Shown: positions 1 to 10,059, counted from the first letter of the stretch. The stretch is 64,000 nt of DNA from Pseudomonas sp. C1C7 (GCF_013359595.1 NZ_JABFMP010000001.1:1-64000), one strand, 5' to 3'. Numbers and translations: made by a program. The notes: generated by a model from the letters alone, not told the origin.

Positions 1-2
1 CC

Positions 3-923
3 ACTCCGGGCAGCCGAAAAGGACTGCTCTCACGAGAGGACTATCTGGCGCCTCCCGCTGTCCCGACAGGGCAACCACCCAAGGATGTGCTCAATACCAT
101 CTGGCGCAAGAACGAGGTGTTTCTCGATATCGGTTCTTACAGCATCGGCTCTTTTGTCATGGTGCTTTGGCCGGTGGTCTTGATCTTTATATGGATGGGG
201 TGGGCGATGGGTTCGGAGTCGCTGGATGCTCTCTACTGGTATGGATTCATGTGTTTTTGCGGCTTTCCGATAATGATGCTCATCTACATTTTAAGATGCC
301 CTGTGCCTCTTCCCGTGCGCTTCAACCGTCAACGCCGCGAAGTTTGTGTGCCATTCGAAGATGGTCGTTACTGGATCGTGCCGTGGGAGCAAGTCACTGC
401 CCAAGCCGTGGCGATGGATTCAGTCGGCCAGCACGGAAAAATCACTCAAGGTCTATTGGTGGTGGGCTTTCGAAATCCCGACCCCGATGCGCCCGAAAAG
501 GAGCGCGACTTCAGCCTGGGATTCAGTTGCGGCGGCGGTGAAACGGCAATGTGCCTCTGGGAGTGCATACGCAGTTATATGGAAGTTGGCGCAGATGCAG
601 TCCCAGCGAGTCGATTGGGACGAAGGCCTTACGCGGAAACTCAAGTCGGTTCCATTGTTACCAGCTTGTTCAAGGGCGATGTTCTCGATGTCTTGCACGG
701 CGTGTTTTTCATTACTTTCCTGGGAACATATTGGGCAGAGAAAGTGCAGAACTGGAAACTCGCGCCACCACCTGAGCTGACAAATCCCGACATCATCGAA
801 TGGTCCAAACCTCTGCCTCCCGAACAGTGGGTTCAACGCTCAGCGGAACTGGAGGTAGCCATCTCCATGCGTGAGGCCGAATTAGCTGCGCAGCAACATA
901 CCCATAGCAGTCGATTTACCTGA
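3..923 (+). CDS. DUF6708-like membrane protein, 5' end outside window
   Basis: The reading frame is open to the left edge of the window, so the gene very probably begins upstream. The first internal start is a GTG at 87, which has no clear ribosome binding site. After about 40 residues come two hydrophobic segments (around VMVLWPVVLIFIWMGWAMG and MCFCGFPIMMLIYIL), then a soluble part with many aromatic residues and an Arg/Asn/Arg stretch before VCVPFEDGRYW. The layout resembles the DUF6708 family, which has two N-terminal membrane segments and is often found near type VI secretion effectors. That family link is from memory of the pattern, not a search. Function is unknown, and no secretion genes are visible to its right. 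Confidence 0.6.
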   Translation, partial: TPGSRKGLLSREDYLAPPAVPTGQPPKDVLNTIWRKNEVFLDIGSYSIGSFVMVLWPVVLIFIWMGWAMGSESLDALYWYGFMCFCGFPIMMLIYILRCPVPLPVRFNRQRREVCVPFEDGRYWIVPWEQVTAQAVAMDSVGQHGKITQGLLVVGFRNPDPDAPEKERDFSLGFSCGGGETAMCLWECIRSYMEVGADAVPASRLGRRPYAETQVGSIVTSLFKGDVLDVLHGVFFITFLGTYWAEKVQNWKLAPPPELTNPDIIEWSKPLPPEQWVQRSAELEVAISMREAELAAQQHTHSSRFT

Positions 924-1246
924 CACAGCGCTCTCGCAGGAATTGGGGCGGCTTCGCCGCCCAACGGGGATAAATCCCCTCACCACAGAAATTACCCTCT
1001 TCACAGATAACCCGCCTCGCCCCCACAAAACGACACCACCCACCGGAGTTTGCAGCGCCAAAACAGTGCAGGCTTTCCACCGCGCCCATTTTCGTGCACT
1101 AATCGCTTCCGGCAATTTCCTGAATACCTTTTAAACGCTTGTTCGGCACTCTGGTTCGGAAATTGCTACCTTCATTAGGTCTTACGCGTACCAGTAACAA
1201 TAATTCTGCGCCACAAGCGCTCATATTGGTTCTTAGGGATTGAATA
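924..1246. promoter_or_regulatory. Intergenic region with a probable sigma-54 promoter
   Basis: This 323-bp gap has two small hairpins (GGGCGGCTTCGCCGCCC near 943-962 and GGGGATAAATCCCC near 966-979) just after the first gene. They may end its transcript. At 1152-1167 is TGGTTCGGAAATTGCT, with GG and GC exactly ten bases apart, which is the -24/-12 pattern of sigma-54 promoters. It lies about 80 bp before the ABC transporter gene on the same strand. Pseudomonas basic-amino-acid uptake is known to respond to the sigma-54 activators CbrB and NtrC, so this is a plausible main promoter of the operon. No activator site was identified. Confidence 0.55.
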
Positions 1247-2029
1247 ATGAAAAAAGCATTGCTGACCCTGTCTGCACTGGCATTGTGCGTAGCTGCTGGC
1301 TCTGCGCTGGCGAAGGAATACAAGGAATTGCGCTTCGGTGTTGACCCTTCCTACGCACCGTTCGAGTCGAAAGCGGCCGACGGCAGCCTGGTAGGCTTCG
1401 ATATCGATCTGGGCAACGCAATCTGCGCCGAGCTGAAGGTCAAGTGCAAATGGGTCGAAAGCGATTTCGACGGCATGATTCCGGGCCTGAAGGCCAATAA
1501 ATTCGACGGTGTGATCTCCTCGATGACCGTCACTCCGGCCCGCGAAAAAGCCATCGACTTCTCCAGCGAGCTGTTCTCCGGCCCGACCGCCTATGTCTCC
1601 AAGAAAGGTTCCGGCGTGACCACCGACGTCGCGTCCCTCAAGGGCAAGACCGTCGGCTACGAGCAAGGCACCATCCAGGAAGCCTATGCCAAGGCCGTTC
1701 TGGACAAGGCTGGCGTGAAAACCCAGGCCTACCAGAACCAGGACCAGGTGTATGCAGACCTGATGTCCGGTCGTCTTGATGCCGGTATCCAGGACATGCT
1801 GCAGGCTGAACTGGGCTTCCTGAAGTCGCCACAAGGCGCCGGTTATGAAGTCAGCCAAGCGGTGGACAGCGAACTGCTGCCAGCCAAAACCGCCGTCGGC
1901 ATTAAGAAAGGTAACACCGAGCTGAAGGCCCTTTTGGACAAAGGTATCAAAGCGTTACACGATGATGGCACCTACGCCACCATTCAGAAGAAACACTTTG
2001 GCGATCTGAATCTGTACAGCGGCAAATAA
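1247..2029 (+). CDS. Basic amino acid ABC transporter, periplasmic binding protein
   Basis: This is the 260-residue periplasmic solute-binding component of a polar amino acid importer (HisJ/ArgT/AotJ family). A typical signal peptide ends near ALA at about residue 22. The mature part has family hallmarks: FGVDPSYAPFE, the GFDIDLGNAIC ligand-pocket segment and the SMTVTPAREKAIDFS segment. It probably binds lysine, arginine, ornithine or histidine. It is the first gene of an operon with two permeases, an AotO-like hydrolase and an ATPase, the order of the P. aeruginosa aotJQMOP operon. There is no argR at the end here, so this is probably a paralogous system. A terminator-like hairpin directly after the stop should make this gene more highly expressed than the rest. 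Confidence 0.9.
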   Translation: MKKALLTLSALALCVAAGSALAKEYKELRFGVDPSYAPFESKAADGSLVGFDIDLGNAICAELKVKCKWVESDFDGMIPGLKANKFDGVISSMTVTPAREKAIDFSSELFSGPTAYVSKKGSGVTTDVASLKGKTVGYEQGTIQEAYAKAVLDKAGVKTQAYQNQDQVYADLMSGRLDAGIQDMLQAELGFLKSPQGAGYEVSQAVDSELLPAKTAVGIKKGNTELKALLDKGIKALHDDGTYATIQKKHFGDLNLYSGK

Positions 2030-2036
2030 TGCCCGG

Positions 2037-2064
2037 GCGCCCATCTCGCGATGGGCGCTTTTTT
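2037..2064 (+). terminator. Attenuator between binding protein and permease
   Basis: A 9-bp stem GCGCCCATC/GATGGGCGC with a TCGC loop is followed by six T residues. It sits 8 bp after the binding-protein stop and 22 bp before the permease start. Partial terminators here are common in ABC operons and give an excess of binding protein. Confidence 0.8.
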
Positions 2065-2086
2065 CTTCCGCTCAGGTTGCTGATTT

Positions 2087-2815
2087 ATGTTCGAAAACCT
2101 AATACAAAATCTGGGGCTCTCAGCCTTCAGCCTCAAGGGCTTCGGTCCGTTGCTGATGGAAGGCACCTGGATGACCATCAAATTATCGGCGATGTCGCTG
2201 CTGGTGGCCGTGTTGCTCGGCCTGATCGGTGCCAGTGCCAAGCTGTCAAAAGTCAAACTGGTGCGCCTGCCTGCCCAGTGCTACACCACGCTGATTCGCG
2301 GGGTGCCGGACCTGGTGCTGATGCTGCTGATCTTCTACAGCCTGCAAACCTGGCTGACGTCATTCACCGACTACATGGAATGGGAATACATCGAGATCAA
2401 CCCGTTCAGCGCCGGGGTGCTGACCCTGGGCTTCATCTATGGCGCGTACTTCACCGAGACGTTCCGTGGCGCGATCCTCGCCGTGCCCCGCGGGCAAGTC
2501 GAAGCGGCCACCGCCTACGGCCTCAAGCGCGGCCAGCGTTTCCGCCTCGTGGTGTTCCCGCAGATGATGCGTTACGCCCTGCCGGGCATCGGCAATAACT
2601 GGATGGTGATGCTCAAGGCCACCGCGCTGGTTTCGATCATCGGTCTGGCCGATCTGGTCAAGGCTGCGCAGGACGCCGGTAAAAGCAGCTATCAACTGTT
2701 CTACTTCCTGGTGCTCGCCGCCGTGATCTACCTGCTGATCACCAGCGCCTCCAACATCATTCTGCGCTGGCTGGAACGCCGCTACGCCGCCGGCACACGG
2801 GAGGCCGTACGATGA
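2087..2815 (+). CDS. Basic amino acid ABC transporter permease (HisQ/AotQ type)
   Basis: This 242-residue inner-membrane permease of the HisM/HisQ family has about five hydrophobic helices. The EAA loop that contacts the ATPase is visible as EAATAYGLKRGQRFRLVVFP (about residues 140-160). An N-terminal GTWMTIKLSAMS segment is typical of polar amino acid permeases. The ATG is preceded by CTCAGG. The next permease gene overlaps its end by 4 bp, which indicates translational coupling. It should form a heterodimer with that second permease. Confidence 0.9.
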   Translation: MFENLIQNLGLSAFSLKGFGPLLMEGTWMTIKLSAMSLLVAVLLGLIGASAKLSKVKLVRLPAQCYTTLIRGVPDLVLMLLIFYSLQTWLTSFTDYMEWEYIEINPFSAGVLTLGFIYGAYFTETFRGAILAVPRGQVEAATAYGLKRGQRFRLVVFPQMMRYALPGIGNNWMVMLKATALVSIIGLADLVKAAQDAGKSSYQLFYFLVLAAVIYLLITSASNIILRWLERRYAAGTREAVR

Positions 2816-3522
2816 TCGAACTCCTGCAGGAATACTGGAGGCCTTTCCTCTACAGCGACGGTCAGAACATCACGGGCCTGGCCATGACCATGTGGCTGCT
2901 CAGCGCGTCGATCTTCTTCGGCTTCATCGTCTCGATTCCGCTGTCCATCGCCCGGGTCTCGAGCCGCTTCTACATGCGCTGGCCGGTGCAGTTCTACACC
3001 TACCTGTTCCGTGGCACGCCGCTCTACATCCAACTGCTGATCTGCTACACCGGGATCTACAGCCTGGCTGCCGTGCGTGCGCAACCGCTGCTCGACAGCT
3101 TCTTCCGCGATGCGATGAATTGCACCATCCTGGCGTTCGCCCTGAACACCTGCGCCTACACCACGGAGATTTTCGCCGGAGCGATCCGCAGCATGGCCCA
3201 TGGTGAAGTCGAAGCGGCCAAGGCTTATGGCCTGACCGGCTGGAAGCTGTACGCCTACGTGATCATGCCCTCGGCCCTGCGCCGCTCGTTGCCCTACTAC
3301 AGCAACGAAGTGATCCTGATGCTGCATTCGACCACCGTGGCTTTCACCGCGACCATTCCGGACATCCTGAAAGTGGCTCGGGACGCCAACTCGGCGACCT
3401 TCCTGACCTTCCAGTCGTTCGGCATCGCCGCGCTGATCTACCTGGCCATCACCTTTACGCTGGTCGGCCTGTTCCGTCTTGCCGAACGCCGCTGGCTGGC
3501 CTTCCTCGGGCCGACCCACTAG
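2812..3522 (+). CDS. Basic amino acid ABC transporter permease (HisM/AotM type)
   Basis: This 236-residue permease is the partner of the preceding one. The start overlaps the previous stop (ATGA). It has several hydrophobic helices, a GLAMTMWLLSASIFFGF N-terminal segment, the FRGTPLYIQLL motif typical of HisM-like permeases, and an EAA loop (EVEAAKAYGLTGWKLYAYV). The two permeases should form the membrane channel used by the binding protein and the ATPase at the end of the operon. Confidence 0.9.
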   Translation: MIELLQEYWRPFLYSDGQNITGLAMTMWLLSASIFFGFIVSIPLSIARVSSRFYMRWPVQFYTYLFRGTPLYIQLLICYTGIYSLAAVRAQPLLDSFFRDAMNCTILAFALNTCAYTTEIFAGAIRSMAHGEVEAAKAYGLTGWKLYAYVIMPSALRRSLPYYSNEVILMLHSTTVAFTATIPDILKVARDANSATFLTFQSFGIAALIYLAITFTLVGLFRLAERRWLAFLGPTH

Positions 3523-3549
3523 CACCTATCCTGTTTCAGGGAACAAGCG

Positions 3550-4686
3550 ATGCGCCACCAGATACATGACCTGCTGTCTCCGGTACCGGGGACAGCACGA
3601 CAGATTCACAGCTTCCACTTCGGGCCGATCTCGGAGCCTACCGTGACAAGCCCACGAGGCAAGATCTACATCCAGTCGTCCCTTCACGCCGATGAAATGC
3701 CCGGCATGCTGGTGTCCTGGCACCTCAAGCAACGTCTGGCGGAGCTGGAAGCCGCCGGCCGTCTGCGCAGCGAAATCGTGCTGGTCCCGGTCGCCAACCC
3801 GGTCGGCCTGGAACAGGTGCTGATGGATGTGCCGCTGGGCCGCTACGAGCTGGAAAGCGGGCAGAACTTCAACCGCTGGTTCGTCGACTTGAGCGAAGAG
3901 GTCGGCAACGAGATCGAGGGCCAACTCGGCGACGATCCGCAACACAACCTGCAACTGATCCGCACCAGCCTGCGCCACGCCCTGGCCCGGCAGACCGCCA
4001 GTACCCAGCTGCAATCCCAGCGCCTGACCCTGCAACGGCTGGCCTGCGATGCCGACATGGTGCTGGACCTGCATTGCGATTTCGAAGCGGTCGCTCACCT
4101 CTACACCACTCCCGAAGCCTGGTCGCAGGTCGAACCGCTGGCGCGCTACATCGGTGCCGAAGCCAGCCTGCTGGCCACCGATTCGGGCGGTCAGTCGTTC
4201 GACGAATGCTTCACCCTGTTGTGGTGGCAATTGAAGGAACGCTTTGGCGAACACTTCGATATTCCGCTGGGCAGCTTCTCCGTGACCGTCGAGCTGCGTG
4301 GCCAGGGCGACGTCAATCATCCGCTGGCCAGCCTCGACAGCCAGGCACTGATCGATTACCTGACTCACTTCGGCGCCATCGCCGGCGAACCGGCGCCCCT
4401 GCCCGAGCTGCCCTACCCGGCCACCCCGCTGGCCGGCGTCGAGCCTGTCGCCACGCCGGTCGGCGGCCTGCTGGTGTTCACCGCGTTGCCGGGGGAATAC
4501 CTGGAAGCCGGACAACTGATCGCCGAGATCATCGACCCCATTTCCGACAGCGTCACGCCGGTGCGTTGCACCGCCAGCGGCCTGATGTATGCCCGCTCGC
4601 TGCGGCGCATGGCCACTGCCGGCATGGTGATCGCCCACGTCGCGGGCGCCGAAGCCTATCGCAGCGGCTACCTACTTTCGCCTTGA
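3550..4686 (+). CDS. Succinylglutamate desuccinylase/aspartoacylase-family hydrolase (AotO-like)
   Basis: This 378-residue protein resembles the zinc-dependent M14-like deacylase family (AstE/AspA). A probable metal ligand set is seen in [10 protein letters not shown] (His and Glu, around residues 43-50) and DLHCDFE (around residue 175). The C-terminal 90 residues look like the beta-barrel add-on found in these enzymes. It sits inside an amino acid transporter operon at the place of aotO in P. aeruginosa, where its function is also unclear. The real substrate is not known. It could release an acyl group from an imported acylated amino acid, but that is inference. Confidence 0.75.
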   Translation: MRHQIHDLLSPVPGTARQIHSFHFGPISEPTVTSPRGKIYIQSSLHADEMPGMLVSWHLKQRLAELEAAGRLRSEIVLVPVANPVGLEQVLMDVPLGRYELESGQNFNRWFVDLSEEVGNEIEGQLGDDPQHNLQLIRTSLRHALARQTASTQLQSQRLTLQRLACDADMVLDLHCDFEAVAHLYTTPEAWSQVEPLARYIGAEASLLATDSGGQSFDECFTLLWWQLKERFGEHFDIPLGSFSVTVELRGQGDVNHPLASLDSQALIDYLTHFGAIAGEPAPLPELPYPATPLAGVEPVATPVGGLLVFTALPGEYLEAGQLIAEIIDPISDSVTPVRCTASGLMYARSLRRMATAGMVIAHVAGAEAYRSGYLLSP

Positions 4687-4699
4687 GGATGCTTGTTCC

Positions 4700-5464
4700 A
4701 TGTACAAACTGACCATTGAAGACCTGCATAAAAGCTATGGCGATCATGAGGTGCTCAAGGGTGTTTCGCTCAAGGCCAACACCGGCGACGTCATCAGCCT
4801 GATCGGCGCCAGCGGCTCGGGCAAAAGTACCTTCCTGCGTTGCATCAACTTTCTCGAACAACCCAACGACGGCGCGATGACCCTCGACGGCCAGTCGATC
4901 CGCATGATCAAGGATCGCCACGGCATGCACGTGGCCGATGCCGATGAGCTGCAACGGATCCGCACTCGCCTGGCGATGGTGTTCCAGCACTTCAACCTGT
5001 GGAGCCACATGACGGTGCTCGAGAACATCACCATGGCGCCACGCCGGGTGCTGGGCTGCAGCAAGCAGGAAGCCGAAGACCGCGCCCGCCGCTACCTGGA
5101 CAAGGTCGGCCTGCCGGCGCGGGTGGCCGAGCAATATCCGGCGTTTCTTTCCGGCGGCCAGCAACAGCGCGTGGCGATTGCGCGGGCGCTGGCGATGGAG
5201 CCGGAAGTGATGCTGTTCGACGAACCGACCTCGGCGCTGGACCCGGAGCTGGTGGGCGAAGTGTTGAAGGTGATCCAGGGCCTGGCCGAGGAAGGCCGGA
5301 CCATGATCATGGTGACCCACGAGATGAGCTTCGCGCGCAAGGTTTCGAGCCAGGTGCTGTTCCTGCACCAGGGCCGGGTGGAGGAAGAAGGTGCGCCGGA
5401 GGAAGTGCTGGGTAATCCGAAGAGCGAACGCCTCAAACAGTTCCTGAGCGGTAACCTCAAGTAA
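4700..5464 (+). CDS. Basic amino acid ABC transporter ATP-binding protein (HisP/AotP type)
   Basis: This 254-residue cytoplasmic ATPase of the polar amino acid uptake family has Walker [10 protein letters not shown] (about residues 36-44), the Q-loop FQHFNLW, the signature [15 protein letters not shown], Walker [15 protein letters not shown] and the switch His in MVTHEM. It powers the two permeases encoded upstream and is the last gene of the operon. It is followed directly by a long REP-type inverted repeat, which probably protects or ends the transcript. Confidence 0.93.
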   Translation: MYKLTIEDLHKSYGDHEVLKGVSLKANTGDVISLIGASGSGKSTFLRCINFLEQPNDGAMTLDGQSIRMIKDRHGMHVADADELQRIRTRLAMVFQHFNLWSHMTVLENITMAPRRVLGCSKQEAEDRARRYLDKVGLPARVAEQYPAFLSGGQQQRVAIARALAMEPEVMLFDEPTSALDPELVGEVLKVIQGLAEEGRTMIMVTHEMSFARKVSSQVLFLHQGRVEEEGAPEEVLGNPKSERLKQFLSGNLK

Positions 5465-5482
5465 ACACCACCCCGCGCAAGA

Positions 5483-5552
5483 GCTGCCGAAGGCTGCGAT
5501 CTTTTGATCTTGTCTTTTAAAAGCAAAGTCAAAAGATCGCAGCCTTCGGCAT
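5483..5552. repeat. REP-type inverted repeat
   Basis: Perfect 20-bp arms (5486-5505 and 5531-5550, core GCCGAAGGCTGCGATC) surround a 25-bp AT-rich centre. The same core recurs near 10350 and 60961 in this window, so it is a dispersed Pseudomonas element. It lies at the end of the transporter operon. Confidence 0.85.
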
Positions 5553-5641
5553 CTCCTGCACGGGATCGTGGCGGGTCATTTAAACCTTTGCCATTGCCGT
5601 GTGGTCACTGAAAGAAGACTTTCAGAGCGCACACCACCGGC

Positions 5642-8128
5642 ATGGGAAGCTCCTCCGACTTCGCAAGACAATGGTTCACCGCCCGCGACTGGAAGCCATT
5701 CGCCTTTCAGAAGCAGGTGTGGGCCGCCGTCAAGAACGGGCAATCCGGATTGCTGCACGCCAGCACCGGGGCCGGTAAAACCTACGCCGTCTGGTTCGCC
5801 GCGCTCAATCGCTTCGCCCGCCTCCCTCCTCCCGTTGAAACCCCGCGCAAACGCAAACCGCTCGCGGAACCGCTGACCGTGTTGTGGATAACCCCCATGC
5901 GCGCCCTGGCAGCCGATACGGCTCGCGCGCTGCAAACGCCCCTGACCGATTTGCAGATCCCCTGGACCGTCGGCCTGCGTACCGGCGACACCAGCAGCAG
6001 CGAACGGGCACGGCAGAGTCGACGCCTACCAACCACCCTGATCACCACCCCGGAAAGCCTGACCCTGATGCTCGCGCGGGCCGACGCGGAAACCGCGCTC
6101 GCGACCTTGCGCATGGTGGTGGTCGATGAGTGGCACGAACTGCTGGGCAACAAACGCGGCGTGCAGTTGCAACTGGCGTTGGCGCGTTTGCGTCGCTGGC
6201 AACCGCAGCTGATCGTCTGGGGCGTTTCCGCGACCCTGGGTAATCAATCCCACGCCGAGCAGGTGCTGATACCACAGGGCGGCGGCATCAGCGTTCAAGG
6301 TCAAACCCGCAAAACCTTGCAAGTCGACACCTTGCTCCCGCCTGCCGTCGAACGCTTTCCATGGGCCGGGCATATCGGTTTGAAGATGCTGCCGCAGGTG
6401 GTCGCCGAGCTCGAAGTCAGCGCCAGCAGCCTGGTGTTCACCAACACCCGCGCTCAGTCCGAGATCTGGTATCAGGCCTTGCTCGATGCCCGCCCGGATT
6501 GGGCCGGGCTGATCGCCTTGCACCACAGCTCGTTGTCCCGCGATACCCGCGACTGGGTCGAACGCGCGCTCAAGGACGGACAACTCAAGACGGTGGTCTG
6601 CACCTCCAGCCTGGATCTGGGCGTGGACTTCCTGCCGGTGGAGCGGGTGCTGCAGATCGGTTCGGCCAAGGGCGTGGCGCGCCTGATGCAGCGCGCGGGG
6701 CGTTCCGGTCACGCACCGGGACGGGTATCGCGGGTCACGCTGGTGCCGACTCACAGCCTGGAACTGGTGGAGGCCGCAGCGGCACGGGACGCGGTGACAC
6801 AGGGCCGGATCGAGCCGCGCCTGTCGCCGGTCAAGCCACTGGATGTGCTGGTGCAGCACCTGGTCAGCATCGCCCTGGGCGGCGGGTTTGTGCCCGATGA
6901 GCTGTACGACGAGGTGCGCGGCGCCTGGGCCTATCGTGACTTGAGCCTGGCCGAATGGGCGTGGGCGCTGGCTTTCGTACGCCACGGCGGGCTTTCTCTG
7001 ACGGCCTATCCGGATTACCGCCGGGTCGAACCGGATGATCAGGGCGTGTGGAGGGTGCCTGATGCGCGACTGGCGCGGCGGCACCGCATGAGCATCGGCA
7101 CCATCGTCAGTGACGCGAGCATTCATCTGAAGTTCTGGAGCAAGGGTGGCGGCGGCAAACAACTGGGCAGCGTCGAGGAAGGTTTTATCGCACGCCTCAA
7201 ACCCGGTGACGGTTTCCTGTTTGCCGGGCGTTTGCTGGAACTGGTGCGGGTGGAAAACATGACCGCCTATGTCAAACGCAGCACGGTGAAAAAAGCGGCG
7301 GTGCCGCGCTGGAATGGCGGACGCATGCCATTGTCCAGCGAACTGGCGGATGCGGTGGTCGCACGCTTTTCTGCGGCGGCCCAAGGCACGTTCGAGGGTC
7401 CGGAAATGCAGGCGGTGCGGCCGTTGCTGGAGGTGCAACAGCGCTGGTCCGGACTGCCCACCGAGCACAGTTTGCTGGCCGAAACCCTGAAGTCCCGGGA
7501 GGGTTGGCACCTGTTCCTTTATCCCTTCGCCGGACGCCAGGTGCATCTGGGGCTGGCCAGTCTGCTGGCGTGGCGAGTCAGTCAGCGCCAGCCGCTGACC
7601 TTCTCGATCGCGGTCAACGATTACGGTCTGGAGTTGCTCAGCGCCACCCCGATCGAGTGGGCGCGGGAGCTCGATAGCGCGCTGCTCAGTCCCGAGCACC
7701 TGCGCAATGATGTGCTGGCCAGCCTGAATGCAGGCGAGCTGGCCTTGCGTCGCTTCCGGGAAATCGCCCGGATCGCCGGGCTGGTCTTCGCCGGTTACCC
7801 CAGCGCACCTAAAAGCACGCGTCAGGTCCAGGCCTCCAGCGGATTGTTCTTCGAGGTGTTCAAACAATATGACGCGCAGAACCTGTTACTGGCTCAGGCC
7901 GGGGAAGAAGTGCTGGCTCAGGAGCTTGATATCCGCCGCCTGGAACAGACCCTGGAGCGGATCAACCGGATGAGGCTGGACCTGCACCCGATCAAACGCC
8001 CTGCGCCCCTTGGCTTTCCGCTGCTGGTGGAACGCATGCGCGAAAGCATGAGTTCGGAAAAACTCGCCGATCGCATCAGACGCATGGTCAGCGATCTGGA
8101 GAAAACCGCCGAAACCGGGAAGGAATGA
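5642..8128 (+). CDS. Ligase-associated DNA damage response DEXH-box helicase
   Basis: This 828-residue superfamily 2 helicase of the Lhr-like, ligase-associated group has Walker A STGAGKT (about residues 40-46), the DEWH box in [10 protein letters not shown] (motif II), SATLGN (motif III), a second RecA domain ending in the motif VI segment MQRAGRSGH, and a long winged-helix/Lhr-type C-terminal half. In related bacteria it works with an ATP-dependent DNA ligase, an exonuclease and the PdeM phosphoesterase in DNA repair. Here only pdeM follows, overlapping by 4 bp; the ligase and exonuclease are not upstream. No strong ribosome binding site precedes the ATG, so an alternative start is possible. 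Confidence 0.88.
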   Translation: MGSSSDFARQWFTARDWKPFAFQKQVWAAVKNGQSGLLHASTGAGKTYAVWFAALNRFARLPPPVETPRKRKPLAEPLTVLWITPMRALAADTARALQTPLTDLQIPWTVGLRTGDTSSSERARQSRRLPTTLITTPESLTLMLARADAETALATLRMVVVDEWHELLGNKRGVQLQLALARLRRWQPQLIVWGVSATLGNQSHAEQVLIPQGGGISVQGQTRKTLQVDTLLPPAVERFPWAGHIGLKMLPQVVAELEVSASSLVFTNTRAQSEIWYQALLDARPDWAGLIALHHSSLSRDTRDWVERALKDGQLKTVVCTSSLDLGVDFLPVERVLQIGSAKGVARLMQRAGRSGHAPGRVSRVTLVPTHSLELVEAAAARDAVTQGRIEPRLSPVKPLDVLVQHLVSIALGGGFVPDELYDEVRGAWAYRDLSLAEWAWALAFVRHGGLSLTAYPDYRRVEPDDQGVWRVPDARLARRHRMSIGTIVSDASIHLKFWSKGGGGKQLGSVEEGFIARLKPGDGFLFAGRLLELVRVENMTAYVKRSTVKKAAVPRWNGGRMPLSSELADAVVARFSAAAQGTFEGPEMQAVRPLLEVQQRWSGLPTEHSLLAETLKSREGWHLFLYPFAGRQVHLGLASLLAWRVSQRQPLTFSIAVNDYGLELLSATPIEWARELDSALLSPEHLRNDVLASLNAGELALRRFREIARIAGLVFAGYPSAPKSTRQVQASSGLFFEVFKQYDAQNLLLAQAGEEVLAQELDIRRLEQTLERINRMRLDLHPIKRPAPLGFPLLVERMRESMSSEKLADRIRRMVSDLEKTAETGKE

Positions 8129-8787
8129 TGAGCACGCCCTACCCCATTAGCCTGGCGGGAGAAACCCTCTGGTTGTTGCCGGAAAAAGCCGTTTATTGGC
8201 CGGCGCAGCAGGCGCTGTTGGTGGCGGACGTGCATTTCGGTAAGGCGGCTGCCTATAGAAGCCTTGGCCAGCCCGTTCCTCGGGGCACCACCACGCACAA
8301 TATTGCGGTGCTTGATGCGCTTGTGGAGGCCCTGCCCTGTCGGCAGCTGATTTTCCTGGGTGACTTTCTCCATGGCCCGGGCTCCCATGCATCGGCCACG
8401 CTGGATGCGCTGGCGTTATGGCGTGCGCGGCATGCTGATCTGTCGATGACGCTGATCCGGGGCAATCACGACAAACGCGCCGGGGATCCGCCGGCGTCGC
8501 TGGACATTCGAGTGGTGCCTGAGCCGATGCTGCTCGGGCCGTTTTCCTTGCAGCACGAACCGGATCCGCATCCTCGCCTGCATGTACTGGCCGGGCATGT
8601 GCACCCGGTGTATCGGCTGCATGGCAGAGGACGGCAGAGCTTGCGGCTGGCGTGTTTCAGGATTGGCGAGAAGGTGAGCCTGCTGCCGGCGTTCGGGGCG
8701 TTTACCGGGGGATATCAGGTCGAGCGCGGCGATGACTCTCGGATCTTCGTCATCGGCGACAACGAAATCTGGCCGCTGACCCTGTAG
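8125..8787 (+). CDS. pdeM: Ligase-associated DNA damage response endonuclease PdeM
   Basis: This 220-residue metallophosphoesterase has calcineurin-type metal-binding motifs in order: VADVHFGK (D-x-H), GDFLHG (G-D), IRGNHDKR (G-N-H-D) and LAGHVHPVY (G-H-x-H). It belongs to the PdeM group encoded next to Lhr-like repair helicases. The start overlaps the helicase stop, so the two are translationally coupled. Its TAG stop lies within a perfect-arm palindrome (8783-8810) that may act as the transcript end. Confidence 0.88.
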   Translation: MMSTPYPISLAGETLWLLPEKAVYWPAQQALLVADVHFGKAAAYRSLGQPVPRGTTTHNIAVLDALVEALPCRQLIFLGDFLHGPGSHASATLDALALWRARHADLSMTLIRGNHDKRAGDPPASLDIRVVPEPMLLGPFSLQHEPDPHPRLHVLAGHVHPVYRLHGRGRQSLRLACFRIGEKVSLLPAFGAFTGGYQVERGDDSRIFVIGDNEIWPLTL

Positions 8788-8810
8788 GAGCGAGCAAGCT
8801 CGCTCCTACA
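8783..8810. repeat. Short palindrome at the pdeM stop codon
   Basis: TGTAGGAGCGAGC and its complement are separated by two central bases, making a 28-bp near-perfect palindrome that includes the TAG stop of pdeM. The TAGGAGCGAG core is shared with REP elements elsewhere in the window. It could be a single REP unit. Confidence 0.75.
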
Positions 8811-8822
8811 TATAAAGGAAAA

Positions 8823-9032
8823 TCAAACCACGGGCGCTGGCGGCGGTTCGTCCGGCAGGGTCGGCTCACCGGGTTCGGTGGGTTGTTCATTGGGGGTATC
8901 GGGATCAGGCTGGCCGGGAATGCCGCCTGCCATGCTGATCGGCGGGTGTGCCAACAAGGACCAGGCCAAAACGCCAACCTGATTGGGCTCGAGCCTTGCC
9001 AGTTCGGCAGTTATTTGCGGGTCGATCTTCAT
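8823..9032 (-). CDS. Small conserved proline-rich protein, function unknown
   Basis: This 69-residue protein starts at an ATG with AGGAG eight bases before it. The N-terminal half (MKIDPQITAELARLEPNQVG) looks like a short helix. The C-terminal half is very rich in Pro, Glu and Asp (for example PGQPDPDTPNEQPTEPGEP) and is probably disordered. No signal peptide is seen. It lies downstream of dcd on the same strand with a 107-bp gap. It seems familiar as a small Pseudomonas hypothetical protein, but no function can be assigned. Confidence 0.65.
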   Translation of the reverse strand: MKIDPQITAELARLEPNQVGVLAWSLLAHPPISMAGGIPGQPDPDTPNEQPTEPGEPTLPDEPPPAPVV

Positions 9033-9139
9033 AAAGCACTCCTGAGCGATGGCCCGGTCCGCCTTGCGCGGATCGGGGCAGTACACTCCATAGAGTGTAC
9101 GCCCGCTCAGGAATTCCCCTGTTTTGTCAGACGGCTGAC

Positions 9140-9706
9140 TCAGGTCCGTGGCAGGGTCACGCCGCGCTGGCCCTGGTACTTGCCGCCTCGGTCCTTGTAG
9201 GACACTTCGCACTCTTCGTCGGACTCGAGGAACAGCATCTGCGCCACGCCTTCGTTGGCGTAGATTTTCGCCGGCAGGTTGGTGGTGTTGGAGAATTCCA
9301 GGGTCACATGGCCTTCCCACTCCGGCTCCAGCGGGGTCACGTTGACGATAATGCCGCAACGGGCATAGGTGCTCTTGCCCAGGCAGATGGTCAGGACGTT
9401 GCGCGGGATACGGAAGTATTCGACGGTGCTGGCCAGCGCGAAAGAGTTCGGCGGGATGATGCAGACATCGCTTTCGACGTCGACGAAGCTGCCGGCGTCG
9501 AAGTTCTTCGGGTCGACGATGGCCGAATTGATGTTGGTGAACACCTTGAATTTATTGGTGCAACGCACATCGTAGCCATAGCTGGACACACCGAAGGAAA
9601 TCACCCGGCTGTCGCTCTCGCCGCGCACCTGGCGCTCGACGAAAGGCTCGATCATGTTGTGTTCCTGCGCCATGCGGCGAATCCACTTGTCCGATTTGAT
9701 GCTCAT
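9140..9706 (-). CDS. dcd: dCTP deaminase
   Basis: This enzyme deaminates dCTP to dUTP and so feeds thymidylate synthesis. At 188 residues it has the usual size of the trimeric proteobacterial enzyme. Characteristic segments are [20 protein letters not shown] at the N terminus, the SSYGYDVRC active-site region, the [13 protein letters not shown] strand with the catalytic Glu, and the C-terminal [12 protein letters not shown] segment that closes over the nucleotide. AGGA lies upstream of the ATG. Confidence 0.95.
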   Translation of the reverse strand: MSIKSDKWIRRMAQEHNMIEPFVERQVRGESDSRVISFGVSSYGYDVRCTNKFKVFTNINSAIVDPKNFDAGSFVDVESDVCIIPPNSFALASTVEYFRIPRNVLTICLGKSTYARCGIIVNVTPLEPEWEGHVTLEFSNTTNLPAKIYANEGVAQMLFLESDEECEVSYKDRGGKYQGQRGVTLPRT

Positions 9707-10059
9707 GGCGGTGTCCTGAAATAGCGAGGTGGAAAAATCTGTCCGGCATCTTACCGGGGAGCGCCTTGCGGTTCAAAGCGCCGGGCACAATTCTCGACGA
9801 TCACGCACGATGAACGGACCTTCGAAACAATAGGGCGCACCGTCGATCATGAAAACCGAGAAACCTTCGCAAGAAGCATTGGCACCTTTGGGAAAAACAG
9901 TTAAGGTGGCGCCACTGTGTTGCTTGTGTCACTGAGAATCTCTGCACGATATGTTGAATTTCGATCCAACCATCTACAAGAATTTTTCCTGCTCTTTGCA
10001 CTCAGTCTCGGCCAGGGTTCTTCCTGAGTCGCAGTTATCTTTGTTCAAGGAGTTACACC
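9707..10059. other. Intergenic region with the cold-shock gene leader
   Basis: This 353-bp gap separates dcd from the cold-shock gene. It should hold the dcd promoter at its left and the promoter plus long 5' untranslated leader of the cold-shock gene at its right. A good AAGGAG ribosome binding site lies at about 10047. No promoter could be fixed with confidence. A 25-codon open frame on the minus strand (9773-9850) has no clear ribosome binding site and is not called. Confidence 0.5.

Noticed and set aside
9773..9850. 25-codon frame MIDGAPYCFEGPFIVRDRRE on the minus strand
   Set aside because: It looks somewhat protein-like but is very short, has only a poorly spaced GAAGG upstream and no recognised relatives. 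It could be a remnant of a gene.
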